NCBI RefSeq assembly: GCF_048569485.1
Contig: NC_134354.1
Location: 445,700,779 to 445,764,778, forward strand
Source of the DNA: Anomaloglossus baeobatrachus
Lineage: Eukaryota; Chordata; Amphibia; Anura; Aromobatidae
DNA length: 64,000 nucleotides
Direction of reading: 5' to 3'
The position numbers were made by a program, and so were the translations under genes. The notes under the pieces are model-generated. The model made no database searches. It saw nothing but the letters and a program-made list of their open reading frames with translations, and was not told the DNA's origin. This document shows, in pieces, positions 1 to 12,232 of the stretch. Within the stretch, counting starts at the first letter, position 1. Every line of letters starts with the position of its first letter.

Positions 1-1846
1 TGGGCCAATTATCTGTGGTGAAATGCACCCTGTCACAGAGAGTTTCTCAAGGAATCAGTGATGTTTAGTGCGACATGCTGGTGTAGCGCGTGCACGCCTT
101 TGTTGGAGAAGGAGTGGCGCCTGGGCATCGGCTCTTGGGGCACTGCGATGGGCATAAGGTCTCGAAAATCCTCGGTTAAAAAGGTTGGAAAGGCAGCATT
201 TTGGTAGCCAACAGTTTCCAGATGCTGAAAGTCAACCTCTAAGCCATGTCATGCCCTTCTAAAAGCATGTAAAACACAGCGAGGGGACTCCAACCACAGT
301 CTCCCTCGTTTCCACTAACTGGGCCACACACACCCCACTTGACTTGCTCGGTTGAGCCCCCTTTTGAAAAAGAAAAAGATGCTTTGCATGAAGCACTCTC
401 AAAAATACGCGTGCCTTTCCCGTCCCCTGGCTGACCCAGGGGAAGAAAAGTCCTCTGAGAGCCATGACTTGTTCATCTTGGTTCTTTTAGAAACACAGCG
501 AGGGGACTCCAACCACAGTCTCCCTCGTTTCCACTAACTGGGCCACACACACCCCACTTGACTGGCATCAGTTGACCCCCATTTTCAAGCTTACAAAGAT
601 GCTTTGCATGAAGCACTATCAAAAATACGCGTGCCTTTCGCCTCCCCTGGATGACCCAGGGGAAGAAAAGTCCTCTGAGAGCCATGACTTGTTCATCTTG
701 GTTCTTTTAGAAACACAGCGAGGGGACTCCAACCACAGTCTCCCTCGTTTCCACTAACTGGGCCACACACACCCCACTTGACTGGCATCGGTTGAGCCCC
801 CTTTTGAAAAAGAAAAAGATGCTTTGCATGAAGCACTATCAAAAATACGCGTGCCTTTCGCCTCCCCTGGATGACCCAGGGGAAGAAAAGTCCTCTGAGA
901 GCCATGACTTGTTCATCTTGGTTCTTTTAGAAACACAGCGAGGGGACTCCAACCACAGTCTCCCTCGTTTCCACTAACTGGGCTACACACACCCCACTTG
1001 ACTGGCATCAGTTGACCCCCATTTTCAAGCTTACAAAGATGCTTTGCATGAAGCACTATCAAAAATACGCGTGCCTTTCGCCTCCCCTGGATGACCCAGG
1101 GGAAGAAAAGTCCTCTGAGAGCCATGACTTGTTCATCTTGGTTCTTTTAGAAACACAGCGAGGGGACTCCAACCACAGTCTCCCTCGTTTCCACTAACTG
1201 GGCCACACACACCCCACTTGACTGCCATCAGTTGACCCAATTTTCAAGATGAAAAAGATGCTTTGCATGAAGCACTCTCAAAAATACGCGTGCCTTTCCC
1301 GTCCCCTGGCTGACCCAGGGGAAGAAAAGTCCTCTGAGAGCCATGTCCACATTGTCAGTGGACAGACACGTGTGCTTATCTGCCAGCAGACCCCCAGCAG
1401 CACTGAAGACAGGTTCCGAGAGAACGCTGGCTGCAGGACACGACAAGATCCCCAAGGCGTACGTGGCGAGCTCAGGCAATTTATCAAGATTGGAAGCCTA
1501 AAATGAGCAGGGCTCAAGTTGCACAATAATGGAATCGATGTTTCCTTGCATATACTCATATATCTGTGTGTCCTCCTCTTTTTCCTTGTCCAGCTGTTTT
1601 GTTTTCGCATGAGTATATGTCCTTGTCACTTTCCCATGTGTTTGTGTTGTGTTGTGAGTTGTTTGTCACCTTTTGGACACCTTTGAGGGTGTTTTCTAGG
1701 TGTTTTTATGTGTTTGTGATTGCCTGCCATTGTTTCCTATGCAGTTCGAGTTCGGTTCATCGAACGTTCAACGAGCCGAACTCGAACGGGAGCTCCGTTC
1801 GGCGAACCGACCTCGAGCCGAACCGGGACCGGTTCGCTCATCTCTA
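1..1846 (-). mobile_element. hAT transposon, 5' part, cut by window edge
   Basis: The minus-strand outer end is at 1,846, where the strand starts TAGAGATGAGCGAACC, a terminus typical of amphibian hAT elements. Bases 1-270 match the N-terminal transposase region at 39,743-40,063 (the stretch encoding a hAT residue run such as PLHPFETEDFRDLM), but here the frame is broken. Between these lie a 220-bp tandem array and a non-coding leader (1,330-1,846) that matches 52,860-53,397. The element continues to the left of the window. It interrupts a Gypsy pol frame that resumes at 1,847 with VFTDNNPLTH, so it is younger than that fragment. The other end and the 8-bp target duplication lie outside the window. 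Confidence 0.75.
276..1230. repeat. 220-bp tandem repeat (440-bp dimer) inside hAT element
   Basis: About 4.3 copies of a 220-bp unit run from the motif acacagcgaggggactcc to the next copy. Two variants alternate: units near 352 and 792 carry a ttttgaaaaagaaaaag block, while units near 572 and 1,012 carry ttttcaagcttacaaag. The real repeat is therefore a 440-bp dimer present twice. The related hAT copy at 40,020-40,193 plus 52,652-52,870 has this unit once, so the expansion is private to this copy. Short open frames on both strands simply repeat with the unit. Confidence 0.9.
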
Positions 1847-3820
1847 GTGTTCACTGACAACAATCCTCTTACCCATCTAGACACAGCAATGTTGGGCGCA
1901 TTAGAACAACGCTGGGCAGCTCGGTTATCCAACTATGACTTTACCATCAAATACAGAGCTGGAAGTAACAACAAAAATGGAGATGCGCTGTCAAGAATGC
2001 CCCATTTACAAGAAGAGGGAGAAGACATAGATGAGCTAGAGAAGATAGAGTTACCTGCCTTCCATCGCAAGAGAACATGCCAATGTCAACAAACTGGTTC
2101 TAGACCAAAAGAAGCAACCTTGAATTCCTTATCACATTTTAGTTGGAAAGAGACACAGGACAGTGATCCCGCTGTCAGCTTAATCAAGAGACTGGTAAGC
2201 CAAACCGATTCTAGTCTTGCACCAGAGGCTCCACAAGAAGCCCAACACCTGTGGAAGAACAGAAATAAGTTGTTTATCCACCGGGGAACACTCTGTAGAC
2301 GATTCATCAATCCAAAAACTCACGAGATGAGGTGGCAAGTGATAATACCAAAAAGAGACGTACCAATAGTGTTAGAAGCGTACCACAACGACGCCGGACA
2401 CTTTGGTTAAAAGAAACTTGAGATATTACTCCGTGAAATATTCTACTGGGTTGGAATGAGATCTTCTATCGAAAACTGGTGTAGAAATTGTGGTCCATGT
2501 GCTTTAAGAAGAAAAGACAGAGATAGTCAAAGACCACCACTGCAGCCTATTGTTGCCAAACAACCTCTAGAACTAGTCGCCTTAGACCATGTGAAGTTAA
2601 CACCGAGTACCAAAGGTTATACTTATGCCCTTACTATTGTAGACCACTATTCAAGATTCCTTGTAGTAGTACCAGTCAAGGACCTAACAGCACATACAGC
2701 AGCAAAAGTGTTTCAAGCCTACTTTTGCAGACCTCATGGTTATCCAGAGCAAGTAATTGCAGATCAAGGAACAGCGTTTGAAGCAGAAGTTTTTCAAGAG
2801 TTCTGTAATATGTATGGTTGTAAAAAGATTCGTACAACATCCTATCACCCTCAAGGAAATGGAATGTGTGAGAAAATGAATCAGATCATCATTGATATGC
2901 TAAAGACCCTACCACTGGAAGATAGGAACAAATGGCCAGAAAAATTGCCTGACCTAGTGGATATGTATAACAACATCCCCGTAGGGTCTACAAACTTCAC
3001 CCCAGCTTATCTTATGCGAGCAAGACCAGGAAGATTACCCGTCGACTTAGACATGGGAGTCCTAAACCCTGAAGACCATCCACAAAGTGATTGGAATACA
3101 GCTCGTCAAGCTCAATACAAGAAAGTTCAAGAATGTGTTGAAAGGAATTTAAACCAAAGTAGGGAAAAACAAGAAAGAGATTACAATAAAAACGCAAAAG
3201 CTGTACCATTGACACCTGGAGAAAGGGTACTAAAAAGAAAAAGAAGACTTCATCAACTTGATGATCAATGGGAAGAAGAACCTTACATTGTCCAAACATC
3301 TAACTTTGACAACAAAAAAGTCTGTATAATTAGCAAAGATGAAGGAAAAACATCAACAGCTGTTTCTAGAGACCATTTAAAGAAATGCCCAGAACAGTTG
3401 GTGCCAAAGGAAAGTACAGAAAGAATTGTAAATCTACCTCAACTTGAGCCAAAGAAGAAAATGATCCATACTGTATTAGGAGATTTCCCAGAAGACTGGC
3501 CGCAATACAATGGAGCCATAGTAATACCTTGTATCACCTTTCCACAAGTACCAGAAGAACCTGTACCAAGACAAGAAGAACTTGTACCAGTACAAGAACC
3601 AGAAGAAATCTCAGGGGAAGTTGAACCAGAATGTTCTGCAAACATTGACCTTGTCAATCCTACAGTAAGGGTAAGAACACGTAGATACTTACCAAGTCAA
3701 CCTACCATACCAAGTGTAGTACAAAACACAGACAACATTGACACACCAGTGCTGCGTAGGTTAAACAGAAGCAACATTGGTCATCCCCCATCCAGACTAG
3801 GAGAGTGGGAATACTACTAA
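1847..3820 (+). pseudogene. Ty3/Gypsy pol fragment: RNase H end and integrase
   Basis: This is a fossil LTR-retrotransposon fragment. It opens inside RNase H (GALEQRWAARLSNYDF, then GDALSR) and continues through the integrase zinc-binding region (WCRNCGPCALRR), the catalytic core (ALDHVKLTP, VIADQGTAFEAE, TTSYHPQGNGMCEK) and a C-terminal tail rich in Pro, Glu and Gln. No chromodomain is evident, so it belongs to a different Gypsy lineage from the elements at 24 kb and 40 kb. A hAT element interrupts it at its left side. It is broken in at least one place and looks moderately old. The reverse transcriptase is outside the window. Confidence 0.88.
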
Positions 3821-5020
3821 AGATGGTCATTAAATACATATTAACTGTATGCAAAATGTAAATAATGTATATTAAGCATGTTGCCCTACAGAGACTGACC
3901 TGTATGGACTTTTGGGTCACTAACAACTGTTCGTAATGTTTGTTTAAGAACTGTGCCTCCCTTTGGGAAGAATCCAGGTTTTTCCCCATCCTTTGTTTTT
4001 ATGGACCTAAGCCACAGGACTGGCGTGGCACAAAAACTTGTATATAGTTGCACACTTGGTGCTATTCATTGGGATTACCCAGGAACTGAACTTTTGTTCC
4101 CAACACCCTAAAAGGAGAGCCGGAAGTCACAGGGAGGGTCTGCAGTGGAGCGGAGGGAGTGTGGCTTGTGGGAAGCAACAGGTGTTGCTAGGCAGAGTTG
4201 GCAGAGAGGAAAAACGACAGTTGAAGCAGTGACAGTTAAAAGGAGCCAGAGAGTGAGAGGGGTGTGAGGATTGTGAGGAGACCCCCAAAAGGGCAACTAG
4301 GAGGTAGTAGCCTGAGGGTAGACAGATCCCAGGCACTACGCACGAGGGGGTACTGGACCCCAGAGTAGACAACAGCTCCAGGCGGTCTCCGGATCCAGCC
4401 GTGTGTGGTGACTTCCAGGGTACCACACCACCCATAGGCTCAGGGACACAGCCTCATATATAGGACCTGGGAGAGGGCACAAAGAAGTAGCCTACCCCAC
4501 AAGGGACTGCGAGGCCTGTCATACTGGGCCCAGAAAAACAAAGGAGCGGAGCGCCGCAGGTCACCAACAGCTTCAGGCAAGCGGACCATCAGCTCTGCAT
4601 GTGCACGGAGGGCTCAACTGGGACTCCGTCAGCACCGGGACAAAGGAAAGTCGGTTAACCAGCCGTACCAAACTGCACTTGCAACATCAAGTGAGTAAAT
4701 ATCAGTTAATCTGCAAGAACTGTGTCGTGTCTATTACTGGTGAACCACAAGGCGCAGCACACCTACATGGGAACTAAGCCCCTACTGGCGGAGGGTGCAA
4801 ACACACTTGCTGCTATACCATCTGTCCCTAAAACCACAGCAGCGGCGGGACATCTTATTACCGCAACCCGCCAGTGGCGTCACAAGTGACATACAAAATA
4901 ACCCTGTTACCAAGCGCCCCCAGGTAACGGAACCGGGCACGGCCACCTGTGACGGTGATCCCCATTATCCACCACCCGGAACCGAGTATCCCAAGGGCCT
5001 GGGGTGTGGCAGCGCTCTAC
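3821..5020 (+). mobile_element. 3' non-coding and LTR-like DNA of the Gypsy fragment
   Basis: No coding sequence is seen. The stretch follows directly on the pol fragment and ends near 5,015 with cctggggtgtggca, which resembles the outer end of the LTR-like block at 53.4-55.6 kb (ctggggtgtcaca). It contains a gtgagtaaa splice-donor-like site near 4,690 and a GC-rich centre, as LTR leaders of this kind do. I could not fix the LTR start or find a target duplication, so the LTR reading is tentative. Confidence 0.45.
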
Positions 5021-5063
5021 ATAATATTTTTGTATTGCTTTTTATGCCGCTTCTTGTGAGGCC

Positions 5064-5455
5064 TACGACACACATCCGTTAAAAACGTGCGTGTTTTGTC
5101 CGTTTCCGTATATACCAGAGACACGGACAAACGTGCACCATTGTTAATCTATGTTTGTGGTCAAACTTGCGTTTTTCATCTTGTCCGTGTGTCTGTGTCC
5201 GTGATCCGTACGTGTTTCCGTTTTTCACGGCAGCATGTCCGTTTCCTGCACGGAACATGCACACACAGACACCATGAAAGTCAATGGTTTGGTGCGCACA
5301 AGTACATGACACGGATGCATCTCTGTATGCTCCGTGTACGTTTTGTGCTTTTTTGTAGTGATGTCGGTCATTCTTTCTTTTCCTGTGTATGTCGGTAAAT
5401 CTCCCTCAGTCCGTCGGTCGATCTCTCTCTGTCTGTCTGTCTCTCTCTCTGTCTT
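5064..5455. mobile_element. Dispersed repeat, left part, with CT/GT-rich microsatellite
   Basis: Repeated forms of tccgt, gtccgtgtg and acacggac in both orientations (5,090-5,345) suggest a short non-autonomous element. It passes into an imperfect tctgtctgtc microsatellite at 5,400-5,455. The same kind of tctctctctgtctt tract resumes at 12,236 on the other side of the satellite array, so the array appears to sit inside one larger dispersed repeat. Confidence 0.45.
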
Positions 5456-7980
5456 AACTAAAGAATGTATGTCTGGAACACCAATGGTGTGAACAGGGTG
5501 CAAGACTCAAAAATATACAACTAAACAATAGGATAAAGAGTTGCACACCAGTCACAATGTATAGGGGAATAATGAAAAGCATAACTGCTATATGAATACT
5601 AGACTGAAAAATACAATGGACTATCTGAAATAAGTGAAAAACATGAAAATGGTATCTGCATAACTGCTATGAAAAATAGAAATGAGAGATATTTAGCCAT
5701 TGTATTGATCAATGCAAAGGAGCCCCAAAACCAAACGCCAAGGTAATCTCTATTTTTGGGGTCCCTAACCTATGTGTAACCTCACCTGCAGTTAAAAAAC
5801 TTGCTCTGTATGGGAAGCAAGGGACCAAGCTATATATGTGTGAAATAAGAGACATGGCTATGGGTGGGGCAGGGTTCTCAGACAAAAAGTGCATACTAAC
5901 TAAAGAATGTATGTCTGGAACACCAATGGTGTGAACAGGGTGCAAGACTCAAAAATATACAACTAAACAATAGGATAAAGAGTTGCACACCAGTCACAAT
6001 GTATAGGGGAATAATAAAAAGCATAACTGCTATATGAATACTAGACTGAAAAATACAATGGACTATCTGAAATAAGTGAAAAACATGAAAATGGTATCTG
6101 CATAACTGCTATGAAAAATAGAAATGAGAGATATTTAGCCATTGTATTGATCAATGCAAAGGAGCCCCAAAACCAAACGCCAAGGTAATCTCTATTTTTG
6201 GGGTCCCTAACCTATGTGTAACCTCACCTGCAGTTAAAAAACTTGCTCTGTATGGGAAGCAAGGGACCAAGCTATATATGTGTGAAATAAGAGACATGGC
6301 TATGGGTGGGGCAGGGTTCTCAGACAAAAAGTGCATACTAACTAAAGAATGTATGTCTGGAACACCAATGGTGTGAACAGGGTGCAAGACTCAAAAATAT
6401 ACAACTAAACAATAGGATAAAGAGTTGCACACCAGTCACAATGTATAGGGGAATAATGAAAAGCATAACTGCTATATGAATACTAGACTGAAAAATACAA
6501 TGGACTATCTGAAATAAGTGAAAAACATGAAAATGGTATCTGCATAACTGCTATGAAAAATAGAAATGAGAGATATTTAGCCATTGTATTGATCAATGCA
6601 AAGGAGCCCCAAAACCAAACGCCAAGGTAATCTCTATTTTTGGGGTCCCTAACCTATGTGTAACCTCACCTGCAGTTAAAAAACTTGCTCTGTATGGGAA
6701 GCAAGGGACCAAGCTATATATGTGTGAAATAAGAGACATGGCTATGGGTGGGGCAGGGTTCTCAGACAAAAAGTGCATACTAACTAAAGAATGTATGTCT
6801 GGAACACCAATGGTGTGAACAGGGTGCAAGACTCAAAAATATACAACTAAACAATAGGATAAAGAGTTGCACACCAGTCACAATGTATAGGGGAATAATG
6901 AAAAGCATAACTGCTATATGAATACTAGACTGAAAAATACAATGGACTATCTGAAATAAGTGAAAAACATGAAAATGGTATCTGCATAACTGCTATGAAA
7001 AATAGAAATGAGAGATATTTAGCCATTGTATTGATCAATGCAAAGGAGCCCCAAAACCAAACGCCAAGGTAATCTCTATTTTTGGGGTCCCTAACCTATG
7101 TGTAACCTCACCTGCAGTTAAAAAACTTGCTCTGTATGGGAAGCAAGGGACCAAGCTATATATGTGTGAAATAAGAGACATGGCTATGGGTGGGGCAGGG
7201 TTCTCAGACAAAAAGTGCATACTAACTAAAGAATGTATGTCTGGAACACCAATGGTGTGAACAGGGTGCAAGACTCAAAAATATACAACTAAACAATAGG
7301 ATAAAGAGTTGCACACCAGTCACAATGTATAGGGGAATAATGAAAACCATAACTGCTATATGAATACTAGACTGAAAAATACAATGGACTATCTGAAATA
7401 AGTGAAAAACATGAAAATGGTATCTGCATAACTGCTATGAAAAATAGAAATGAGAGATATTTAGCCATTGTATTGATCAATGCAAAGGAGCCCCAAAACC
7501 AAACGCCAAGGTAATCTCTATTTTTGGGGTCCCTAACCTATGTGTAACCTCACCTGCAGTTAAAAAACTTGCTCTGTATGGGAAGCAAGGGACCAAGCTA
7601 TATATGTGTGAAATAAGAGACATGGCTATGGGTGGGGCAGGGTTCTCAGACAAAAAGTGCATACTAACTAAAGAATGTATGTCTGGAACACCAATGGTGT
7701 GAACAGGGTGCAAGACTCAAAAATATACAACTAAACAATAGGATAAAGAGTTGCACACCAGTCACAATGTATAGGGGAATAATGAAAAGCATAACTGCTA
7801 TATGAATACTAGACTGAAAAATACAATGGACTATCTGAAATAAGTGAAAAACATGAAAATGGTATCTGCATAACTGCTATGAAAAATAGAAATGAGAGAT
7901 ATTTAGCCATTGTATTGATCAATGCAAAGGAGCCCCAAAACCAAACGCCAAGGTAATCTCTATTTTTGGGGTCCCTAACC
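5456..7980 (-). repeat. 442-bp satellite array, inverted left arm
   Basis: About 5.7 units of a 442-bp monomer are present, with almost no differences between copies. The spacing is exact: the marker cctgcagttaaaaaactt recurs every 442 bases. A 78-codon open frame repeats on the minus strand at 5,709, 6,151, 6,593, 7,035 and 7,477. It is a by-product of the unit being homogeneous and has no recognised homology. Rare variants mark individual copies, for example gaataataaaaagc near 6,012. Confidence 0.97.
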
Positions 7981-8007
7981 TATGTGTAACCTCACCTGCA
8001 GTTAAAA
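7981..8007. repeat. Spacer at the head-to-head satellite inversion
   Basis: These 27 bases separate two inverted arms. The left arm ends ggggtccctaacc at 7,980 and the right arm begins ggttaggggacccc-like sequence (ggttagggacccc) at 8,008. The arms are near-perfect inverted copies for about 2.5 kb outward. Confidence 0.95.
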
Positions 8008-11000
8008 GGTTAGGGACCCCAAAAATAGAGATTACCTTGGCGTTTGGTTTTGGGGCTCCTTTGCATTGATCAATACAATGGCTAAATATCTCTCATTTCT
8101 ATTTTTCATAGCAGTTATGCAGATACCATTTTCATGTTTTTCACTTATTTCAGATAGTCCATTGTATTTTTCAGTCTAGTATTCATATAGCAGTTATGCT
8201 TTTCATTATTCCCCTATACATTGTGACTGGTGTGCAACTCTTTATCCTCTTGTTTAGTTGTATATTTTTGAGTCTTGCACCCTGTTCACACCATTGGTGT
8301 TCCAGACATACATTCTTTAGTTAGTATGCACTTTTTGTCTGAGAACCCTGCCCCACCCATAGCCATGTCTCTTATTTCACACATATATAGCTTGGTCCCT
8401 TGCTTCCCATACAGAGCAAGTTTTTTAACTGCAGGTGAGGTTACACATAGGTTAGGGACCCCAAAAATAGAGATTACCTTGGCGTTTGGTTTTGGGGCTC
8501 CTTTGCATTGATCAATACAATGGCTAAATATCTCTCATTTCTATTTTTCATAGCAGTTATGCAGATACCATTTTCATGTTTTTCACTTATTTCAGATAGT
8601 CCATTGTATTTTTCAGTCTAGTATTCATATAGCAGTTATGCTTTTCATTATTCCCCTATACATTGTGACTGGTGTGCAACTCTTTATCCTATTGTTTAGT
8701 TGTATATTTTTGAGTCTTGCACCCTGTTCACACCATTGGTGTTCCAGACATACATTCTTTAGTTAGTATGCACTTTTTGTCTGAGAACCCTGCCCCACCC
8801 ATAGCCATGTCTCTTATTTCACACATATATAGCTTGGTCCCTTGCTTCCCATACAGAGCAAGTTTTTTAACTGCAGGTGAGGTTACACATAGGTTAGGGA
8901 CCCCAAAAATAGAGATTACCTTGGCGTTTGGTTTTGGGGCTCCTTTGCATTGATCAATACAATGGCTAAATATCTCTCATTTCTATTTTTCATAGCAGTT
9001 ATGCAGATACCATTTTCATGTTTTTCACTTATTTCAGATAGTCCATTGTATTTTTCAGTCTAGTATTCATATAGCAGTTATGCTTTTCATTATTCCCCTA
9101 TACATTGTGACTGGTGTGCAACTCTTTATCCTATTGTTTAGTTGTATATTTTTGAGTCTTGCACCCTGTTCACACCATTGGTGTTCCAGACATACATTCT
9201 TTAGTTAGTATGCACTTTTTGTCTGAGAACCCTGCCCCACCCATAGCCATGTCTCTTATTTCACACATATATAGCTTGGTCCCTTGCTTCCCATACAGAG
9301 CAAGTTTTTTAACTGCAGGTGAGGTTACACATAGGTTAGGGACCCCAAAAATAGAGATTACCTTGGCGTTTGGTTTTGGGGCTCCTTTGCATTGATCAAT
9401 ACAATGGCTAAATATCTCTCATTTCTATTTTTCATAGCAGTTATGCAGATACCATTTTCATGTTTTTCACTTATTTCAGATAGTCCATTGTATTTTTCAG
9501 TCTAGTATTCATATAGCAGTTATGCTTTTCATTATTCCCCTATACATTGTGACTGGTGTGCAACTCTTTATCCTATTGTTTAGTTGTATATTTTTGAGTC
9601 TTGCACCCTGTTCACACCATTGGTGTTCCAGACATACATTCTTTAGTTAGTATGCACTTTTTGTCTGAGAACCCTGCCCCACCCATAGCCATGTCTCTTA
9701 TTTCACACATATATAGCTTGGTCCCTTGCTTCCCATACAGAGCAAGTTTTTTAACTGCAGGTGAGGTTACACATAGGTTAGGGACCCCAAAAATAGAGAT
9801 TACCTTGGCGTTTGGTTTTGGGGCTCCTTTGCATTGATCAATACAATGGCTAAATATCTCTCATTTCTATTTTTCATAGCAGTTATGCAGATACCATTTT
9901 CATGTTTTTCACTTATTTCAGATAGTCCATTGTATTTTTCAGTCTAGTATTCATATAGCAGTTATGCTTTTCATTATTCCCCTATACATTGTGACTGGTG
10001 TGCAACTCTTTATCCTATTGTTTAGTTGTATATTTTTGAGTCTTGCACCCTGTTCACACCATTGGTGTTCCAGACATACATTCTTTAGTTAGTATGCACT
10101 TTTTGTCTGAGAACCCTGCCCCACCCATAGCCATGTCTCTTATTTCACACATATATAGCTTGGTCCCTTGCTTCCCATACAGAGCAAGTTTTTTAACTGC
10201 AGGTGAGGTTACACATAGGTTAGGGACCCCAAAAATAGAGATTACCTTGGCGTTTGGTTTTGGGGCTCCTTTGCATTGATCAATACAATGGCTAAATATC
10301 TCTCATTTTTTTTTTTCATAGCAGTTATGCAGATACCATTTTCATGTTTTTCACTTATTTCAGATAGTCCATTGTATTTTTCAGTCTAGTATTCATATAG
10401 CAGTTATGCTTTTCATTATTCCCCTATACATTGTGACTGGTGTGCAACTCTTTATCCTATTGTTTAGTTGTATATTTTTGAGTCTTGCACCCTGTTCACA
10501 CCATTGGTGTTCCAGACATACATTCTTTAGTTAGTATGCACTTTTTGTCTGAGAACCCTGCCCCACCCATAGCCATGTCTCTTATTTCACACATATATAG
10601 CTTGGTCCCTTGCTTCCCATACAGAACAAGTTTTTTAACTGCAGGTGAGGTTACACATAGGTTAGGGACCCCAAAAATAGAGATTACCTTGGCGTTTTGT
10701 TTTGGGGCTCCTTTGCATTGATCAATACAATGGCTAAATATCTCTCATTTCTATTTTTCATAGCAGTTATGCAGATACCATTTTCATGTTTTTCACTTAT
10801 TTCAGATAGTCCATTGTATTTTCCAGTCTAGTATTCATATAGCAGTTATGCTTTTCATTATTCCCCTATACATTGTGACTGGTGTGCAACTCTTTATCCT
10901 ATTGTTTAGTTGTATATTTTTGAGTCTTGCACCCTGTTCACACCATTGGTGTTCCAGACATACATTCTTTAGTTAGTATGCACTTTTTGTCTGAGAACCC

Positions 11001-12232
11001 TGCCCCACCCATAGCCATGTCTCTTATTTCACACATATATAGCTTGGTCCCTTGCTTCCCATACAGAGCAAGTTTTTTAACTGCAGGTGAGGTTACACAT
11101 AGGTTAGGGACCCCAAAAATAGAGATTACCTTGGCGTTTGGTTTTGGGGCTCCTTTGCATTGATCAATACAATGGCTAAATATCTCTCATTTTTTTTTTT
11201 CATAGCAGTTATGCAGATACCATTTTCATGTTTTTCACTTATTTCAGATAGTCCATTGTATTTTTCAGTCTAGTATTCATATAGCAGTTATGCTTTTCAT
11301 TATTCCCCTATACATTGTGACTGGTGTGCAACTCTTTATCCTATTGTTTAGTTGTATATTTTTGAGTCTTGCACCCTGTTCACACCATTGGTGTTCCAGA
11401 CATACATTCTTTAGTTAGTATGCACTTTTTGTCTGAGAACCCTGCCCCACCCATAGCCATGTCTCTTATTTCACACATATATAGCTTGGTCCCTTGCTTC
11501 CCATACAGAACAAGTTTTTTAACTGCAGGTGAGGTTACACATAGGTTAGGGACCCCAAAAATAGAGATTACCTTGGCGTTTTGTTTTGGGGCTCCTTTGC
11601 ATTGATCAATACAATGGCTAAATATCTCTCATTTCTATTTTTCATAGCAGTTATGCAGATACCATTTTCATGTTTTTCACTTATTTCAGATAGTCCATTG
11701 TATTTTCCAGTCTAGTATTCATATAGCAGTTATGCTTTTCATTATTCCCCTATACATTGTGACTGGTGTGCAACTCTTTATCCTATTGTTTAGTTGTATA
11801 TTTTTGAGTCTTGCACCCTGTTCACACCATTGGTGTTCCAGACATACATTCTTTAGTTAGTATGCACTTTTTGTCTGAGAACCCTGCCCCACCCATAGCC
11901 ATGTCTCTTATTTCACACATATATAGCTTGGTCCCTTGCTTCCCATACAGAGCAAGTTTTTTAACTGCAGGTGAGGTTACACATAGGTTAGGGACCCCAA
12001 AATTAGAGATTACCTTGGCGTTTGGTTTTGGGGCTCCTTTGCATTGATCAATACAATGGCTAAATATCTCTCATTTCTATTTTTCATAGCAGTTATGCAG
12101 ATACCATTTTCATGTTTTTCACTTATTTCAGATAGTCCATTGTATTTTTCAGTCTAGTATTCATATAGCAGTTATGCTTTTCATTATTTCCCTATACATT
12201 GTGACTGGTGTGCAACTCTTTATCCTATTGTT
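8008..12232 (+). repeat. 442-bp satellite array, right arm
   Basis: About 9.5 units of the same 442-bp monomer lie in the opposite orientation to 5,456-7,980. Near 10,300 and 11,190 the copies carry a run of T (cattttttttttt). The following copies (10,485 and 11,369) share cagaacaag, gcgttttgttttgg and ttttccagtc. An 884-bp dimer has therefore been duplicated within the array. The array stops near 12,232 inside ctattgttt and passes into a CT-rich tract. Confidence 0.97.

Noticed and set aside
352-1197. 61- and 70-residue frames repeated on both strands
   Set aside because: They are products of the 220-bp tandem repeat in hAT DNA; overlapping frames on both strands cannot all be genes.
5600-12000. 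CRISPR-like direct repeats
   Set aside because: The units are 442 bp and contiguous, with no spacers; the DNA is vertebrate.
5709-12047. A 78-residue frame repeated 14 times in the satellite
   Set aside because: It recurs because the 442-bp unit is uniform. It has no recognised domain, no supporting start context and flips strand with the array.
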